The notes under the pieces were generated by a model. The model saw only the letters and a program-made list of their open reading frames with translations, ran no database searches and was not told the DNA's origin. From NCBI RefSeq assembly GCF_032854445.1, contig NC_088299.1:5433001-5497000 (forward strand): a DNA stretch of 64,000 nt. Reading direction: 5' to 3'. Made by a program: the position numbers and the translations under genes. The stretch comes from Liolophura sinensis (taxonomy: Eukaryota > Mollusca > Polyplacophora > Chitonida > Chitonidae). Position 1 is the first letter of the stretch. Each line of letters starts with the position of its first letter. Of this stretch, positions 49,262-61,989 are shown piece after piece.

Positions 49262-50711
49262 CTATCCAAAAAAGAAACGCATAACCCGTTTTTTTGCGGA
49301 GGTGATGCAGTCTTTTTAATTATGCATAACTAAATAAGAATTGCTATCCTGCAAATATTTTTTACACAGATTAAGGAAGGGTCCATATCTAGACAACAAG
49401 GCCATCAACTTGAGGTAAGACACTCACAATGAGTCTCCCACTTGAGTGGAATGTCAGTATCTGTTGTGACCACCACGGGCACGAATAACAGTTCTGACAC
49501 GCCTTGTCATGGACTGGATGAGACGCTGGATAGAGGCCTGGGGAATGTTCTGCCACTCCTCCTGCAAACATGCAACTTGCTCTTGAAGCGTTTGGGGTTG
49601 AGGTTGACGTTGGCGTAGACGTCGATCAAGTTCATCCCACAGATGCTCAACTGGGTTAAGATCCGGGGAACGGGACGGCCAGGGTAGCACATTTACATTG
49701 TTTTCGGCGAGGAAGTCCCTTGTGACACGTGCCGTGTGCAGTCTGGCGTTGTCCTGCTGGAACAACTCCCGCTGAACGTCAATGACAGGTAAGAGGTGTG
49801 GCTGCAGGATGGTGTCTCGGTAGCGTACGGTCGTAAGATTTCCCTGAACGTGGACAAGATTTGTACGACCAGTATACGATATTGCTGCCCACATCATCAC
49901 ACTCCCTCCACCAAATCTGTCCACTTGGCGTACGCAGTTAGGGGCATAACGTTCGTGAGCACGTCTGTAAACCCGGTTTGTACCATCACGCCTCTGCAAT
50001 AGGAATCTGGACTCGTCACTGAACGAAATGCGTCGCCAGTTGCGTAGATTCCATGCAGTCACGTTGTTACACCATCGGAGGCGATTGGCGCGATGGTGAG
50101 GACGCAGCACGATCCCAACATAGGGCCTCCTGGCTCTCAGTCCATCTTCCCTCAGCCTGTTCCGCACTGCCTGACCTGATATCCTCCTCAGTCCTGGTAT
50201 GCTGGCTGCTGTGCTTTCAGCTGTAGCACAACGGTCACGCAAATGGAGGACCCTTATGTAGCGATCTTGGGCTGCTGTAGTACACGTGGTCGACCTGAAC
50301 GCCGACGGTCATTTGTTGTCCCAGTATTGTTGTAGCGGGCAGCAAGCCGTGAAATCGTGCTCTGGCTGACGTGTAGACGCCTAGAAATGGACGATTGGGC
50401 CTCTCCAGCTTGAAGTCTTCCAATGGCAATATTTCTTGTGACCGTGTCAAGACGTGGCATGTTGAATCAGCTTGAAAACACCACTTGAAAGACGCCGATT
50501 TCCGGCCCGAAGTTGCGGTTTTATAGTCACACACTGCATGCTTTCCATGCGTAAGTTCGGCGTGTAAGACTGCACGTGATGCAGTGTGGTGCTGTATTTT
50601 TTACTTCTTCCAAAAACAGCCTCCAAACTCAACATTTTCAACCAAGGAATGTTTTGAGGAATAAAATGTGTGCTAACTGTGACTATTAACAATATTAAAA
50701 CACATTTTGCT
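49262..50711 (-). mobile_element. Tc1-type DNA transposon, inserted in a SINE
   Basis: A Tc1/mariner-superfamily element with its transposase on the minus strand. The left edge abuts a TA at 49260-49261, the usual target of this superfamily. The host SINE stops there in its tail (gtgaaata) and resumes near 50,712 with acgacgtaaaacacc, which brackets the insertion. I could not find an inverted copy of the left end (ctatccaaaaaagaaacgc) at the right edge, so the right boundary comes from the SINE interruption and could be off by tens of bases. Confidence 0.8.
49454..50460 (-). pseudogene. Tc1-family DD34E transposase with one frameshift
   Basis: The transposase cuts and pastes its own element in the nucleus. 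The N-terminal part (50460 down to about 50285) carries a helix-turn-helix: IGRLQAGEAQSSISRRL followed by VSQSTISRLAARY, then a basic GRPR motif. The rest (about 50285 down to 49454) holds the catalytic domain, with the first Asp in FSDESRFLL, the second in FQQDNARLHTA and the Glu in SPDLNPVEHLWDEL. Exactly 34 residues separate the second Asp from the Glu, so this is DD34E (Tc1 type). The two parts are joined by a single one-base reading-frame break at about 50278-50288, where one frame ends in a stop and the expected QDRYIRVLHLRDRC continues in another. No other break was seen, and all three catalytic residues are present, so the copy looks fairly young. Near full length for Tc1 transposases (about 340 aa). 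Confidence 0.9.
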
Positions 50712-50774
50712 CATGAAATGAAGACGACGTAAAACACCAATCAAATATATAAATAAATAAATATCTGTTTTTTT

Positions 50775-51430
50775 TTACAGGTACCTGTGTCTCTGTTGTC
50801 ACTTGTACCTCTACCTGGGTTGTCACTTGCATCGGTTATAATTTCATGTGGACCTGTAGCTGTATTGTCACTTGCACATGACTTTCGCCTGGACCTGAAT
50901 TGTCAATTGCACTTGTATGTATATTGTCACACATGTATATGCAACTTTATTGCCTTGCATTTGTAGCTGTAATGCCACTTACACCGGTAGTTCTGCAGTC
51001 ATTTGCATCTGTTCCTATCCTATAGCCATTTGTAGCTATTTTGTCCTCTGTACATGTACCTGTATTGCTGTATGTAGCTGTACATGTATTGTCACTTTGA
51101 CCTGTACATGTATTGTCACTTGGACCTGTGCCTGTATTGGTATTTGTACCAGTGCCTGTAATGACATCTACACCTGTAACTGCATTGTTATTTGTACCTG
51201 TAGCTGTACCTTTATTGCCATTTGCACCGGTAACTGTATTGGTTTTTTGTACCCGTATTTTCACTTGCACCTCTGTCTGTGTTGTCATTTTGCACTTGTA
51301 CCTGTGTTTTTACTTTTACTTGTTGTTTGTATCTGTAGCTGTACCTTTATTGTCATTTGGACCTGTAGCTGTATTGTTACTTGTACCTGTACCTCTATTG
51401 TCCTTTGTACCTGTACCTGTATTGCCATAC
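50775..51430 (+). repeat. 24-bp minisatellite, array 1
   Basis: The unit is close to tgtattgtcacttgtacctg plus tacc, with occasional 30-bp units carrying an extra six bases. Open frames on both strands (for example 50917-51501, +) result from the 24-bp period. Confidence 0.92.
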
Positions 51431-51590
51431 CGTGCTCGTGTGACCCTTTGCACAGGCTGACTTTCGTCGAATGCCACTCGTCTTCCAACAATACGGCGTG
51501 AGTATCTGAATGCCGCATATATGAAAGCCTGACAGTAACTTGACATAGGTCTGTGATTCAAAAAAACCCCACTCCCTCCCTTGTCACTTA
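51426..51590 (+). repeat. Family E repeat, duplicate 1
   Basis: gtgctcgtgtgacc, ctttcgtcgaatgccactcg and tcttccaacaatacggcgtg match 51,906-52,078 at an offset of 484 bp. A further relative is at 57,185-57,340. Confidence 0.85.
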
Positions 51591-51905
51591 CACCTTTGCC
51601 AGTGTTGCCATTTGCACCTGTACCTGTACCTGTATTTTTACTTGCACCTTTGCCTGTGTTTTTATTTGCACCTGTACCTGTATTTTCACTTGCACCTATG
51701 CCCATGATGTAACTTGCACCTGTACCTGTACTTTCACTTGCACCTTTACCTGTGTTGTCGTTTGCACCTTAACATGTGTTGTCATTTGCACCTGTACATG
51801 TATTTTCACTTGTACCTTTGCCTATTTGCACACGTGCGTATACTTTCACTTGCACCTTTACCTGTGTTGTTTGCACCTTTATTGTCCTATGTACCTGTAC
51901 CTGTA
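51590..51905 (+). repeat. 24-bp minisatellite, array 2
   Basis: The same unit family as array 1, with variants such as tttcacttgcacctttgcct plus gtgt. Shorter than array 1. Confidence 0.92.
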
Positions 51906-52170
51906 TTGCTAAAAGGTGCTCGTGTGACCGTTTGCGCAGCCTGACTTTCGTCGAATGCCACTTGTCTTCCAACAATATGGCGTGGGTATCTGAACCCCAC
52001 ATATACGAAAGCCTGTCAGTAATTTAACAAAGGTTTGTGATTCAAATCGGGCACCCCACTCCCTCCCTAATCTCCCCCACTTCCACTCCCCCATAAAAAA
52101 ATGACCGCCATCGTCTAAGTGAAAATTTGTCAGTGCGGCGTTAAACATGCAACAGTTAAATAATAAAAAA
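51906..52170 (+). repeat. Family E repeat, duplicate 2, with SINE-like tail
   Basis: Same blocks as duplicate 1, then atgaccgccatcgtctaag, tcagtgcggcgttaaacat and an A-rich end, a diverged version of the family A tail. Duplicate 1 lacks this tail because array 2 begins there. Confidence 0.8.
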
Positions 52171-52174
52171 AAAA

Positions 52175-53880
52175 TTCTGCATAGGATAAATGCGTCGAGT
52201 CATTGTTAGAAGAGCTAGAATAATACACATTGCCCTTACAAAGAAAAGACAACAAATAATACAATCTTAGTTATTTGGGAAAACAGGTGGGAACATATAC
52301 ATCGGGCTGCCGTCATTTTTTGCATTGTAACTGTATAAATTTACTTTTAATTTGGAATGTTTACGAGACCATGGGATATGACATGTTAGAGAAACTGGAA
52401 ACATCATGATGCGTGATTCACGCCTCACACTGGTATGGTTCAAAAACGTGTTCACGTGAAGTCAGCAAAACCTAGCGGTTTCGACTGAGAAAATTTCGAA
52501 TTTCTCAATGTACGCAATTTTCTCTTTTTGATCTCCAATATCTCCATTATGCAACATCACAAAAATATAATGGTATATGTGTTTTAACTTTTTTGTGGAA
52601 TACTTTATCGATGAACATACTAATTTTCTCTAGCGTTGTCTTTTCTTCTAACCAAGAAAAACTAGCAGGTACTATTTGTACTCTCCAAAAGCAATTGTGA
52701 AGAAAAAAATATCCAAGGTGTGTATCATAGGCACACGAGAACTGTAACAAATTAGCACAGGAATTTTAATCTGAACTTCGCTTTCTGTACATCATCTTTA
52801 TGTACGTACATGTTTAATGTTTACCGAATTGTGTACCTGTGATACACATCTTGCTTACAACGTGGGCTACAAACACATGAGTACAAAACTACACCGTGCA
52901 CATTTGCTTTTTTAGATAATTTAAAAGCGCACATGACTCTGAACGCTTTGTCTAACAGCTGCCTAAACACATCGTAGAATATAGCCTTCCAAATGAGCGC
53001 AACTGCAGTCAAGCAAACGTTTTTCCGGTATTAGTTTCTATGTCTGCTTCTTGTTTATCTTTGGTTTCAACCTGTCACCTTATGGCTGATTGGTACCAAC
53101 GTAAACATCTGTGCCGCCTTTCTGGAACCACGCTAGAGACACCAGGTTTGTCAGTCATAGTAATGGATTTTGGTATGTGATAGATGTTTGGCATTTTTTT
53201 ATTACATTGTTATAAACGTGCTAATACAAGAATAACATTTTTACTCTGATTAACGTGGTGATAATATTTTAAAGCTAAGTCTTTTTAACTGCGTGTCGCC
53301 GGCTTATATCTGGCGTGATTGATTGAGTGATTGCATAAACTTGAACCTTTTGGTTCTTTTAGTTGTGTATCTATGCACACTTTGCCTGTATATTTACGGC
53401 CTGTTATATTTCTTTTTTGCTGCGTGTACGTAGTTATCTTGCTGTCTTTTTATTTAGCATTTTTTGTTTCATTCACGACCTTGTATTATTTGTGGTGCAC
53501 ATCACTGAGTTGAACCGATCAATCAACTAACCATCCAGACTGGTCGGTTTTATGCTAGCCTTAGAGAGGAAATTTACAGAAACGTGTACTCATACTGTTT
53601 GTAGAAGACATGGTGACAATTAGCCTCGATGGCTTTCGCACAGAACCGTTTCAATATGACTCCAAAATGGCAGTCTTCTCACATGCATAGGAAAAAGTTC
53701 GTCAGTATCTTCCACCAAGGACGGTGGTCTACCACGGCTACATTCATTCCCTTTAGATATTGTTGGCCGTGTAAGTGTGTCCTTCAGTTGCTAGGACACA
53801 CGGGATGTCCCTGGCCCCCCCCCCTCCCCCACCCCCCATTTCAGTATGGTGTTGGAAGTTTCGTTTGTCTCACTTCGTTA
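52175..53880. other. No gene recognised
   Basis: AT-rich DNA. A C-rich run lies near 53,813-53,836. No recognised domain or dispersed repeat. Confidence 0.4.
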
Positions 53881-53887
53881 TATGTTA

Positions 53888-54103
<216 letters not shown>

Positions 54104-56820
54104 GATTCTCATATCGATTGATGCCCCTAGGATTGACCTTTAATGATGGCGAAATGGCCTAGAAGATTTTATAAGCCTACACATGTCAAGCCGACCCTTG
54201 ATATCCATGTAAGATGGCAATAAACCGTAGGGTTTACGTATGCAAGATTTTAAGCCTATATAATAAGGGTGCAATGGGGCAGAGTATTAGCGTAATCCAC
54301 ATTCATGACATCTCCCACTTTTGATCACTTCAGAAAACAAATCCATTTGTATTATTTCCAAAAGACTTAAAGGCACTTATTGCTACACACGTTGGAGATT
54401 GCTACGACACCCTGGGTGCCCATGGTATCCCTTACTGCATCTATTCTGCATCTACTTATGCATATGTCCAGAAAACTGCAATTCTTTTGTATGTATAAAA
54501 TAAACGCTTATTGTTCCTATGTGACATCATTTTATGCAAATGAGAAATTCATTTGTACTTGTACATGTGTGGGAATCTTTTTGTACATGTGCGGGAATAC
54601 TTTTGCACATGTGTGCAAATATTTTTTTACATGTGTACAAATATTTTTTCACATATGTGCAAATAAAAATGTATTACATAAGCGCAAAAGATTTTCATAG
54701 ATATCCAGAGAGACTAATTACTGAGACGGCTTTCCATACATAACCTCTTTTGTGCAACCGAGTTTTGGTCTTTCGCCAATTATACTTATGTGCATTAGAT
54801 CTGGCCAGTATATTTGATTGGTGTTTTAAACAGTTCTCAAGATATACACATTTGTACAAAAGTATAGCGAAAATGGACAATAAACAGAAATGTTTACACA
54901 TGCTTTATGTACCAATGACAAACCAGCTGCACATATGTACTTGTTTTTGTACAATAATTAGAAAATACACACTTAAACAGCTTGTATTCGACTAATGGCC
55001 CAAATTAAGTAAGTACGGCAACGTGAAACTGTTGTATTCGATTTTGAACAGAATTTTGACTCAAGTGGAAACAAGGCGTTTAATATATGACGGATTTGCT
55101 CTGACATACCTTTTATCATGTCATCACAGACCTAAGGATGTAAATACAAACATTAAAACCTCGTTTCAAAATTTGACTTTGGCTTCACTAAATTTGACAA
55201 CTGGCCTTGATGAATCTACTTTCCACTTCTCATACTTACATGTAAGTTGACTTTGCTCAAGCTGAGATAAAAGGTCGAATTTTTTTTTGTTACGGGCCGT
55301 CTCTGTTTTCACATTTCTGTTTAAATCCAAAAAATTCTTTGGTATGAAGTAGAAAAGAGGGGCAAAATAGCAAAAAGGGGATCATGGAATGTATGAGTAC
55401 TGCTTATCCCTGTACGAATTTGTGCGATAAATGTGCTTATTTTGATATTTTTTGCATACCCCATGAGCATAGACACGTTTCTATACCTAAAAGTGTCTTT
55501 TGACCTATTATTTCCCCCCTTGATATACAATAACTAAAAAATGGCGCGTGTTGGCGCCTCACTTGAAGGCGTTAGATCAAGGAAACATGACTGGAATATT
55601 GTGACTGGGTGAGGTGTTTTCGGTCCAACGGTCATCAATCACACCTTTGGAAAGAATACTGTACGTCTTTGACAAGAACAAAATGCATTTTTGTAACGTG
55701 TCCATCTGATAGTCTCTCGGCTACATCTAGAAGTGGGGCTTATATTGTCTGATCACCACTATGCCGTTGTACGGCGTTCAACACCTTTCATCGACACCCA
55801 GGAGACAGAGTCATCACCAGAACGGTGACTTCAATGGCAGATTGATGTCTTCATGTATCCATCACTAGAATTTACATTAAAGGCCAAGAAAACGGAGACA
55901 AGACATACTTGTCTGATGAGGTACCACACGGGTACAAAAATACTAATTAGTAGCTAGATTTATTAATTTTTGTCAGATATTTTCCCATCCAGTGAAATGC
56001 CGTTGGGAGTTTGTATCGGTGAGGTCAAATCCATATGTTTCGCTTGAAGTAGCACATTTCAAGGTCTAATTGGAGAATATATTCATATGTTATCTTTCTA
56101 TACATGCATCACTTATTTCAAAATGATCAAAACCGCCATTATGGCTATTGCAGAATGCAATATTTCGAACACATTTTACTCAGTTTTACTATTTCAGAAC
56201 AGTGTTTAAAGGTGTCTGTTATAGACTTCACGTTAGTGTTTTGTTTGTCTTTGAATGCAATGTAGCCACTTACCCTTTGTGAAAAGTACTTGCTTGTGGG
56301 TTCAAAGCTTTTTTAGGATTCCTATCCTTCCTTTGTTATTGGAGCATGGTGTCAATGAGAAACAGTCGAAACAGACATTCATTTACCAGCCCACACCTAA
56401 TTAGACGTTTCAGGTGAATAGTCCCAAAGCCAGTTCCCAAAATTACTTCTATCATATACCACCAAAGAACTCAGAGATTATATAAAGTACGAAACTAGCG
56501 AAGATGCAGTGAGCAGTTTTTAATGATGTTGGAAAGACGCAAGGAATGGTCTAGGCGAATGAGTGAAATCAGCATTCAAGTCGTGTACCATTCTAGTATG
56601 TAAGTTGTCGATAATCAAAAATGTATCTCAGTACCCCTTTGATTGCAACTGATGTGCTAATTCAGCCACAGGAATATACATCCACTCGACCCCGGTTAAG
56701 CACAATAAGACACAAATGTGAAGCAATTATTATGTCAAATATTCTGTCATTTCACACTGATGTTATTAATGAGGAATTCAAACAACTCGACAAACAGAGA
56801 AAACCCCCATGAGTTGTAGC
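54104..56820. other. No gene recognised
   Basis: AT-rich DNA. A short run of acatgtgtgcaaatattttt-type words (about 54,555-54,665) forms a small imperfect repeat of 22-24 bp. Nothing else identified. Confidence 0.45.
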
Positions 56821-56826
56821 CTTTGT

Positions 56827-56828
56827 AT

Positions 56829-56863
<35 letters not shown>

Positions 56864-57108
56864 TTTTATTGTTGTTTTACTCCGAACTCAATAATATTCC
56901 ACTTATACAACGGTGGCCAGCATTATGGCGGGAGGAAACCGGGTAGAGCTCGGGGAAACACACAACCTTGCTGGCAGACCTTCCCACGTACGGCCTGAGA
57001 GGAAGCCAGTGTGAGTTGGACTTGAACTCACAGCAAACGCATTGGTGGGAGGCTTCTGAGTTATTGCGCCGTGCTGGCGTGGTAACCCTCTCGGCCACAG
57101 AGGCCCCC
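56827..57108 (-). repeat. SINE family A, full length, minus strand
   Basis: Starts with a (TTTA)n run, then ccgaactcaataatattcca and ggccagcattatggcgggag, and ends in the head complement ctctcggccacagaggcccc. Confidence 0.93.
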
Positions 57109-57184
57109 TGTTACCCTTATATGTAGTGGAACTGACGAAGGCTTTGGTCGACGGTGTTCTGTCATGTTATTATGCATGAAATTC

Positions 57185-57340
57185 CCTGCTGACCACTTGT
57201 CTTCCATCAATATGGCATATGTCTGACGTAGAAAAGTTCCTCAGTGAACTTGACAAATGTATGTGGTTTATTCTGAGCACTTCTAAGGTTTCCTTTACCC
57301 ATAACATACTGGTCACCATTGTATATGTCAAAATATATAA
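57185..57340 (+). repeat. Family E repeat, diverged copy
   Basis: accacttgtcttccatcaat and atggcatatgtctga, then cctcagtgaacttgacaaat, resemble 51.95-52.08 kb. Confidence 0.5.
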
Positions 57341-57459
57341 GGGTGAAAATAAAAAAAATAATAATAGGAGCCCACACTTGCTAAGTAAATTCTTAGCTGT
57401 GTCGAGAAGCTCCCAAACAATTTCTGGCTGCTGGTTTCTCAATCAGTAATGAATAGTCG

Positions 57460-59940
57460 AGAGTTCTGGGATTATAACCAAAACCCACTGCACAGGTTTC
57501 GCTCTTAGCTTTACGTAAGAATACACCAAATCGGTAATGTGCTACATAAAGGACGTTAGATGAACTGTTGCAGGAACTGGAACAAAACGTTGTCAGTAGT
57601 TAAAAGCATTTTGCACTTGTGGTAAGGGAAAAGCGCAGAAGAATTGAAGAGCCTGTTAATGGAAGAGCTTAAAAGCTGTGGGAAGAATTTAAAAGTGAAG
57701 GGAAGAGCTGAGTAGAAAACAGAAGAGCTCAAAAGTGAGAACACCTGGACCGACTCAATGTACCAATGTAGCAGTCAAACAGAAACACTCGTTCTTTTCC
57801 CTCATCAAAGAAGGGGCAGATAGTTTGTTTTTGTACCCTGGGATTTTTTGCTTGTTTCCTTGAACGTTTTCAGTATTATATCAGCCGTATCACGACGCTG
57901 TCTCCTTGAAGTAGGACGGGCTCAGTGTCGACATATATATAGTGCCGCTATTTCGAAAGTCATGCTAGTCTCATTAAATTGACACCAAGCCAGCCAGAAT
58001 TTAGCCCGTTTCTCTTAAAATAAGCGCGATTACCACGATTACCATGTTAAAGATTTACGTAAAGCCCGATTAGGGACTGAACCCTGGAATACGAGATAGA
58101 CGCTCTAGCCAGTGTGCTACTGCAGTAGGTCGTACTCATAGAAAATCAATACAAGTTGAATGGCACTTCGGTTTGGAAAACAACTGGCCGCTGTAGAGCT
58201 GCATTTTCGCCTCTTCCACAATTCTACTCTCGTTAGACTGACATTGTATTTCTAAATAATCATCTTACATGACTCCAATCTACAGAAGATAAAGATTTTT
58301 TCTGCTGTTGAACCGTTAAATGCAAAAATACCATAAATACACGTATAGGTGTTTCCAGGTGGTTGGCATGCTGACATTCATACGGTAATTCCAGGATGAC
58401 TGTCTTGATCTCTCCGTACAACATACGTACGTTGAAGAGAATAAAAATCGCCTAGTTATAAATTAACATTTTCAAAGTTTCAAATGCACCCTTGTCGGAA
58501 CGCTTTTCAATGTTATTCAACAACATGACATTATATTCTCTTTCAGACTTATAGTTCGTGCGTGGGTTCATTGATAGTAATGAAGAAACCAAGGCATCTC
58601 CAACTTTGAAATTTACGTGGAGGTGACGTCTCCTTTATGGTGAAATTTTATGTTTTCAGAGCAAAATATCATTCCTGTCAAAGAAAATAATGAAAAAAAA
58701 AACAAAGATGAAATAAAATAGCTTTCTAGTTGTTTGCACAGATCACATCACATCCTATCTAACGTAGCTTATTTTTTGACCTCTAACCTTTTAATACAAG
58801 GCCATCATGCTTGGGGATCTACATCATGTGCTCTTTAAATGATACTTTGGGCCTTCTAACGTGTTTGCATAAGTTGGATATGTCTAGCACACAGAAAACC
58901 GTGATACAGGAAAAGAAAACACAACAAAAGAAAACAGCTGGAGGTCCCAGTTCAGAAACAAGATGAACAACGCCCTTTGAAGATTCGCCATTTACACATC
59001 TACAATAACACAAATTCATCCACAGGGCTAAACGAAACTACTCGGTATAGACAATTGAGACCTACAATGGCGCAGGAGTCTGACATTTCATGACGAAAAA
59101 GCACTATCCATACATTCTTATTTTATCTCAGTCAATGTACAGGAAACTGTATATGTTGTGCTGTTTGATGCATGCAAACGTTTGCTTTTGCGAAGGATAG
59201 TTGGCTGATTAGAGTATCTATAGACAACTAGCCCCACACAATCTCGCGGAGGCACAGTTCCAAGTGGTTTCCAGTACACGGCATCAAAACTAGGACACCC
59301 GAAGATATATGTGCTTTAACTAACGACCCTCGAAGTTAACGTCAAATTGTGCCATTTTAACAAAACACCTGGCCAACTATAGTGTCCAGCATCGACGTCG
59401 TGTCGATTGACCAATTCTTAAGGTTGTGCTTCAGTTACCGACCCACAAATATAATGTGTTAGTGTTTAGAACCAACAACTTGTCGCTACTCAAATTGTTA
59501 TGTCTTTTTATTGCTGTGTATTACTTTTCTTTATTACTTTTATTACTGTGTATTACTTTTCTTTATTACGTCTGAAGCCCCGGTTCCAAAGTGAGTTAGG
59601 TGCGCGTGTGAGTATAGACACCTATAATTAATTACTCCAGCAATTCCAGCTCAAGTAACGGGTCGGAAGCGCAGAGTGGGTCTCTTAGAGCACGTAGACA
59701 AGAACGAGACAAGTTGGGCTTGATATATGTGACACATAGACGTTATATCATCTAAATATAGGATCGAGACTTAAGCCTTTTGCATTTTCCACTACCACCT
59801 TGTGAACCTGTTTTAAGTGTCGCGTGTACATTGGTCCACGTCAAGAATACCCTATTTTTGCATCAAAGTCAATCGTTTTACTCTTTAGGCTTTTCTTCAT
59901 TTACTTGAAAAGTTTACTATAGTTTTACACCCACAAGATA
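57460..59940. other. No gene recognised; one tRNA-like remnant
   Basis: Only the remnant at 58,063-58,130 stands out. The rest is AT-rich with short open frames. Confidence 0.4.
58063..58130 (-). repeat. tRNA-like SINE head remnant
   Basis: On the complement, tagcacactggctagagcg resembles an A box and gggttcagtccct a B box. The cloverleaf is degenerate and there is no recognisable SINE body, so I do not call a tRNA gene. Confidence 0.5.
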
Positions 59941-59944
59941 CCCT

Positions 59945-60182
59945 TGTGCAGTACTCAAGGGTATTTCAATTATACGACGGCGGCCAGCATCATGATGGGG
60001 GGGGGGGATTGTGCAGAGGCCGGGGGAAATCCACGGCCATGCACTAACAGACCTTCCCACGTACGGCCGGAGAGAGGAAGCCAGCATGAGTTGAACTTGA
60101 ACTCGACAGCAACCGAATTGGTGATCCTTCTGGGTCATTGCTCCACGCTGGCACCCTAACCACCTCGGCCATGGAGGCCCCC
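59945..60182 (-). repeat. SINE family A, near full length, minus strand
   Basis: gtgcagtactcaagggtatt, cggccagcatcatgatgggg, ttcccacgtacggccggaga and the head complement ctcggccatggaggcccc. Confidence 0.92.
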
Positions 60183-60189
60183 AAGAGGG

Positions 60190-61590
60190 AAGGGGTCATA
60201 TCCACCATAACCACTATTTCAAGGAGGCCTCCAAAATAAAATAATTAAGTAAACCTAAGAATGATTATCGATTTATAAAACATGCAGGAATTCTTCCCAA
60301 TAAGTAAAAAAAAAGAGAGTATGTAACTCTCCACTGCTCGTGGATAATGGATCGTGGTGATAATGAGTGGTCGACTACAGTTTGACGTACTGCTGGAAGA
60401 CCAGCGATGATCAACGAACGTTTGCACGCTGCGAAAACTCCGATACGAGGGTCGTCGCTCCCTTTTTTGTCAACAAGGTCCCGAAGATCGGCTTTGAACT
60501 CTCTCCTCGTGTGGCACAGCGATTGAAAGGCAAGTACCCATAACTACTACACAACACTCGATTCAAAAACCAGAACGCAATGCCACATAATATGCATAAA
60601 CTCCTCCAATCTGTCTGTGTATTCCCGTGTTATCAACATTCTGTGGCAATGATCGATTTAGCACACAACCGTGGATGTATTTGTGAAGAAAAAAAAAACA
60701 ACAACAAATGATCAAAAGTACGTTACAATAAAGTGAAATATATACAGAAATATTAAAAAGACCATTACTCATGAAACTATCATAAATAACCAAAATTCAG
60801 TTTGGTGCCTCGGGTACACTCTTTCTTGTCAAAATACATATACATGTATGTATGCCTACGGTATAACCTGAACGCGATAAAAGCGTGTACTATTCTGTCC
60901 CGAGTTCTCATTCGTTCTAAAATTTGCTGATAGACCATGCTATATAGTGTGACTGCTGCTCGTCTGAACGGATGCCTTTAAAGGCGACGTCATGATGGCT
61001 TTTCACGATCTGTACTATTTTGGGGATATACCGGAAATCTGTGTAGGGGCTATAAATGCTACCAAAATTGGTTTGTACACAGGAAGTCAAGGCCGCGAGA
61101 CACGACTTTAGAGCCGGAGAGTACTTGCCTGTGGCGGAGGTCTGACTTTCCCATTTTTGCCTCTCATTTGGTTACAGGTGATTACAAGACTACTGAACAA
61201 CGTGTACAGTCGCGCGATAAGTGATTCTAACACACCACCAATAACTTTACATTAAAATCAATCGGGAGCTAAATTTTCCCAAATTGACAACACATGTACA
61301 CCTGGCGTTCGTATGATCAGAACTCGGATGACGCCAATATAATATAGGGGTTTGACATTACACGGAATGAAGGATAATATGGATTGGTTTATACTGGTCG
61401 CGTGATCAAAGGATATTTAACCACGATCACGGATTTTGGTTTGTTTGCTTTTGTTTTTTTGTTTGTTTTTTTGGTATTTAGAGGTTTTAGGTGACAAGCA
61501 GTTAAAGGATTATTTCCATACCCGTTCCAATGACATGGCGTTGCCAAAAATCATATGAACACTACTCTAGAGATATACCTATAAACAAAA
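60190..61590. other. No gene recognised
   Basis: AT-rich DNA with a T-rich low-complexity run near 61,440-61,475. Confidence 0.4.
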
Positions 61591-61694
61591 ATGGGAGGGC
61601 GGTTATCTTCAGTCCGGCCGTTTTCATTTAATTTTGAAATCAAAAGGTTTCATTATGCTTTAGTGATGTTACCACCTGAATTAAGCACAGGAGA

Positions 61695-61985
61695 TGGGAA
61701 TTGTCCATCTGGGATCCAAGCGGGTTGGGTCGTGCCAAAGACTTTAAAAATAATACCTTGCTTGGCGCTCAACACCGAGAAGTTAGAGCCAGGGCTCAGG
61801 ATTGGTGTCAGTATAATGTGACTGGATGAGGTGACAAGCCTGGTGTATTTGGGATGATACTTCAGTAGCCCGTAGAACTTTGCCGGCACAGACTCGCTCT
61901 GCCGCAAGAAGACACAGTATATTTACACACACCTTATGACTCCTCATTGTCATATGGCTGAAAAATTATTAAGTATACGACGTAA
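61695..61985 (+). repeat. SINE family B, plus strand
   Basis: gggatccaagcgggttgggt, cttgcttggcgctcaacacc, gtcagtataatgtgactgga, then tcatatggctgaaaaattat and a diverged tail. Confidence 0.82.
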
Positions 61986-61989
61986 AGTT

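Larger units (their letters stand above)
49036..50763 (+). repeat. SINE family A interrupted by the Tc1 element
   Basis: The first part (49,036-49,261) has a textbook head: A box tggctcagttggttagcgc and B box gagttcaagtcc, then the middle up to agtgaaata. The last part (50,712-50,763) gives acgacgtaaaacaccaatca and (AAAT)n. The transposon fills the gap, so the SINE is older. Confidence 0.85.

Noticed and set aside
50917-51501. 194-codon Cys/Thr-rich open frame
   Set aside because: It is produced by the 24-bp minisatellite and runs on into the adjoining repeat; frames on the opposite strand are open as well.
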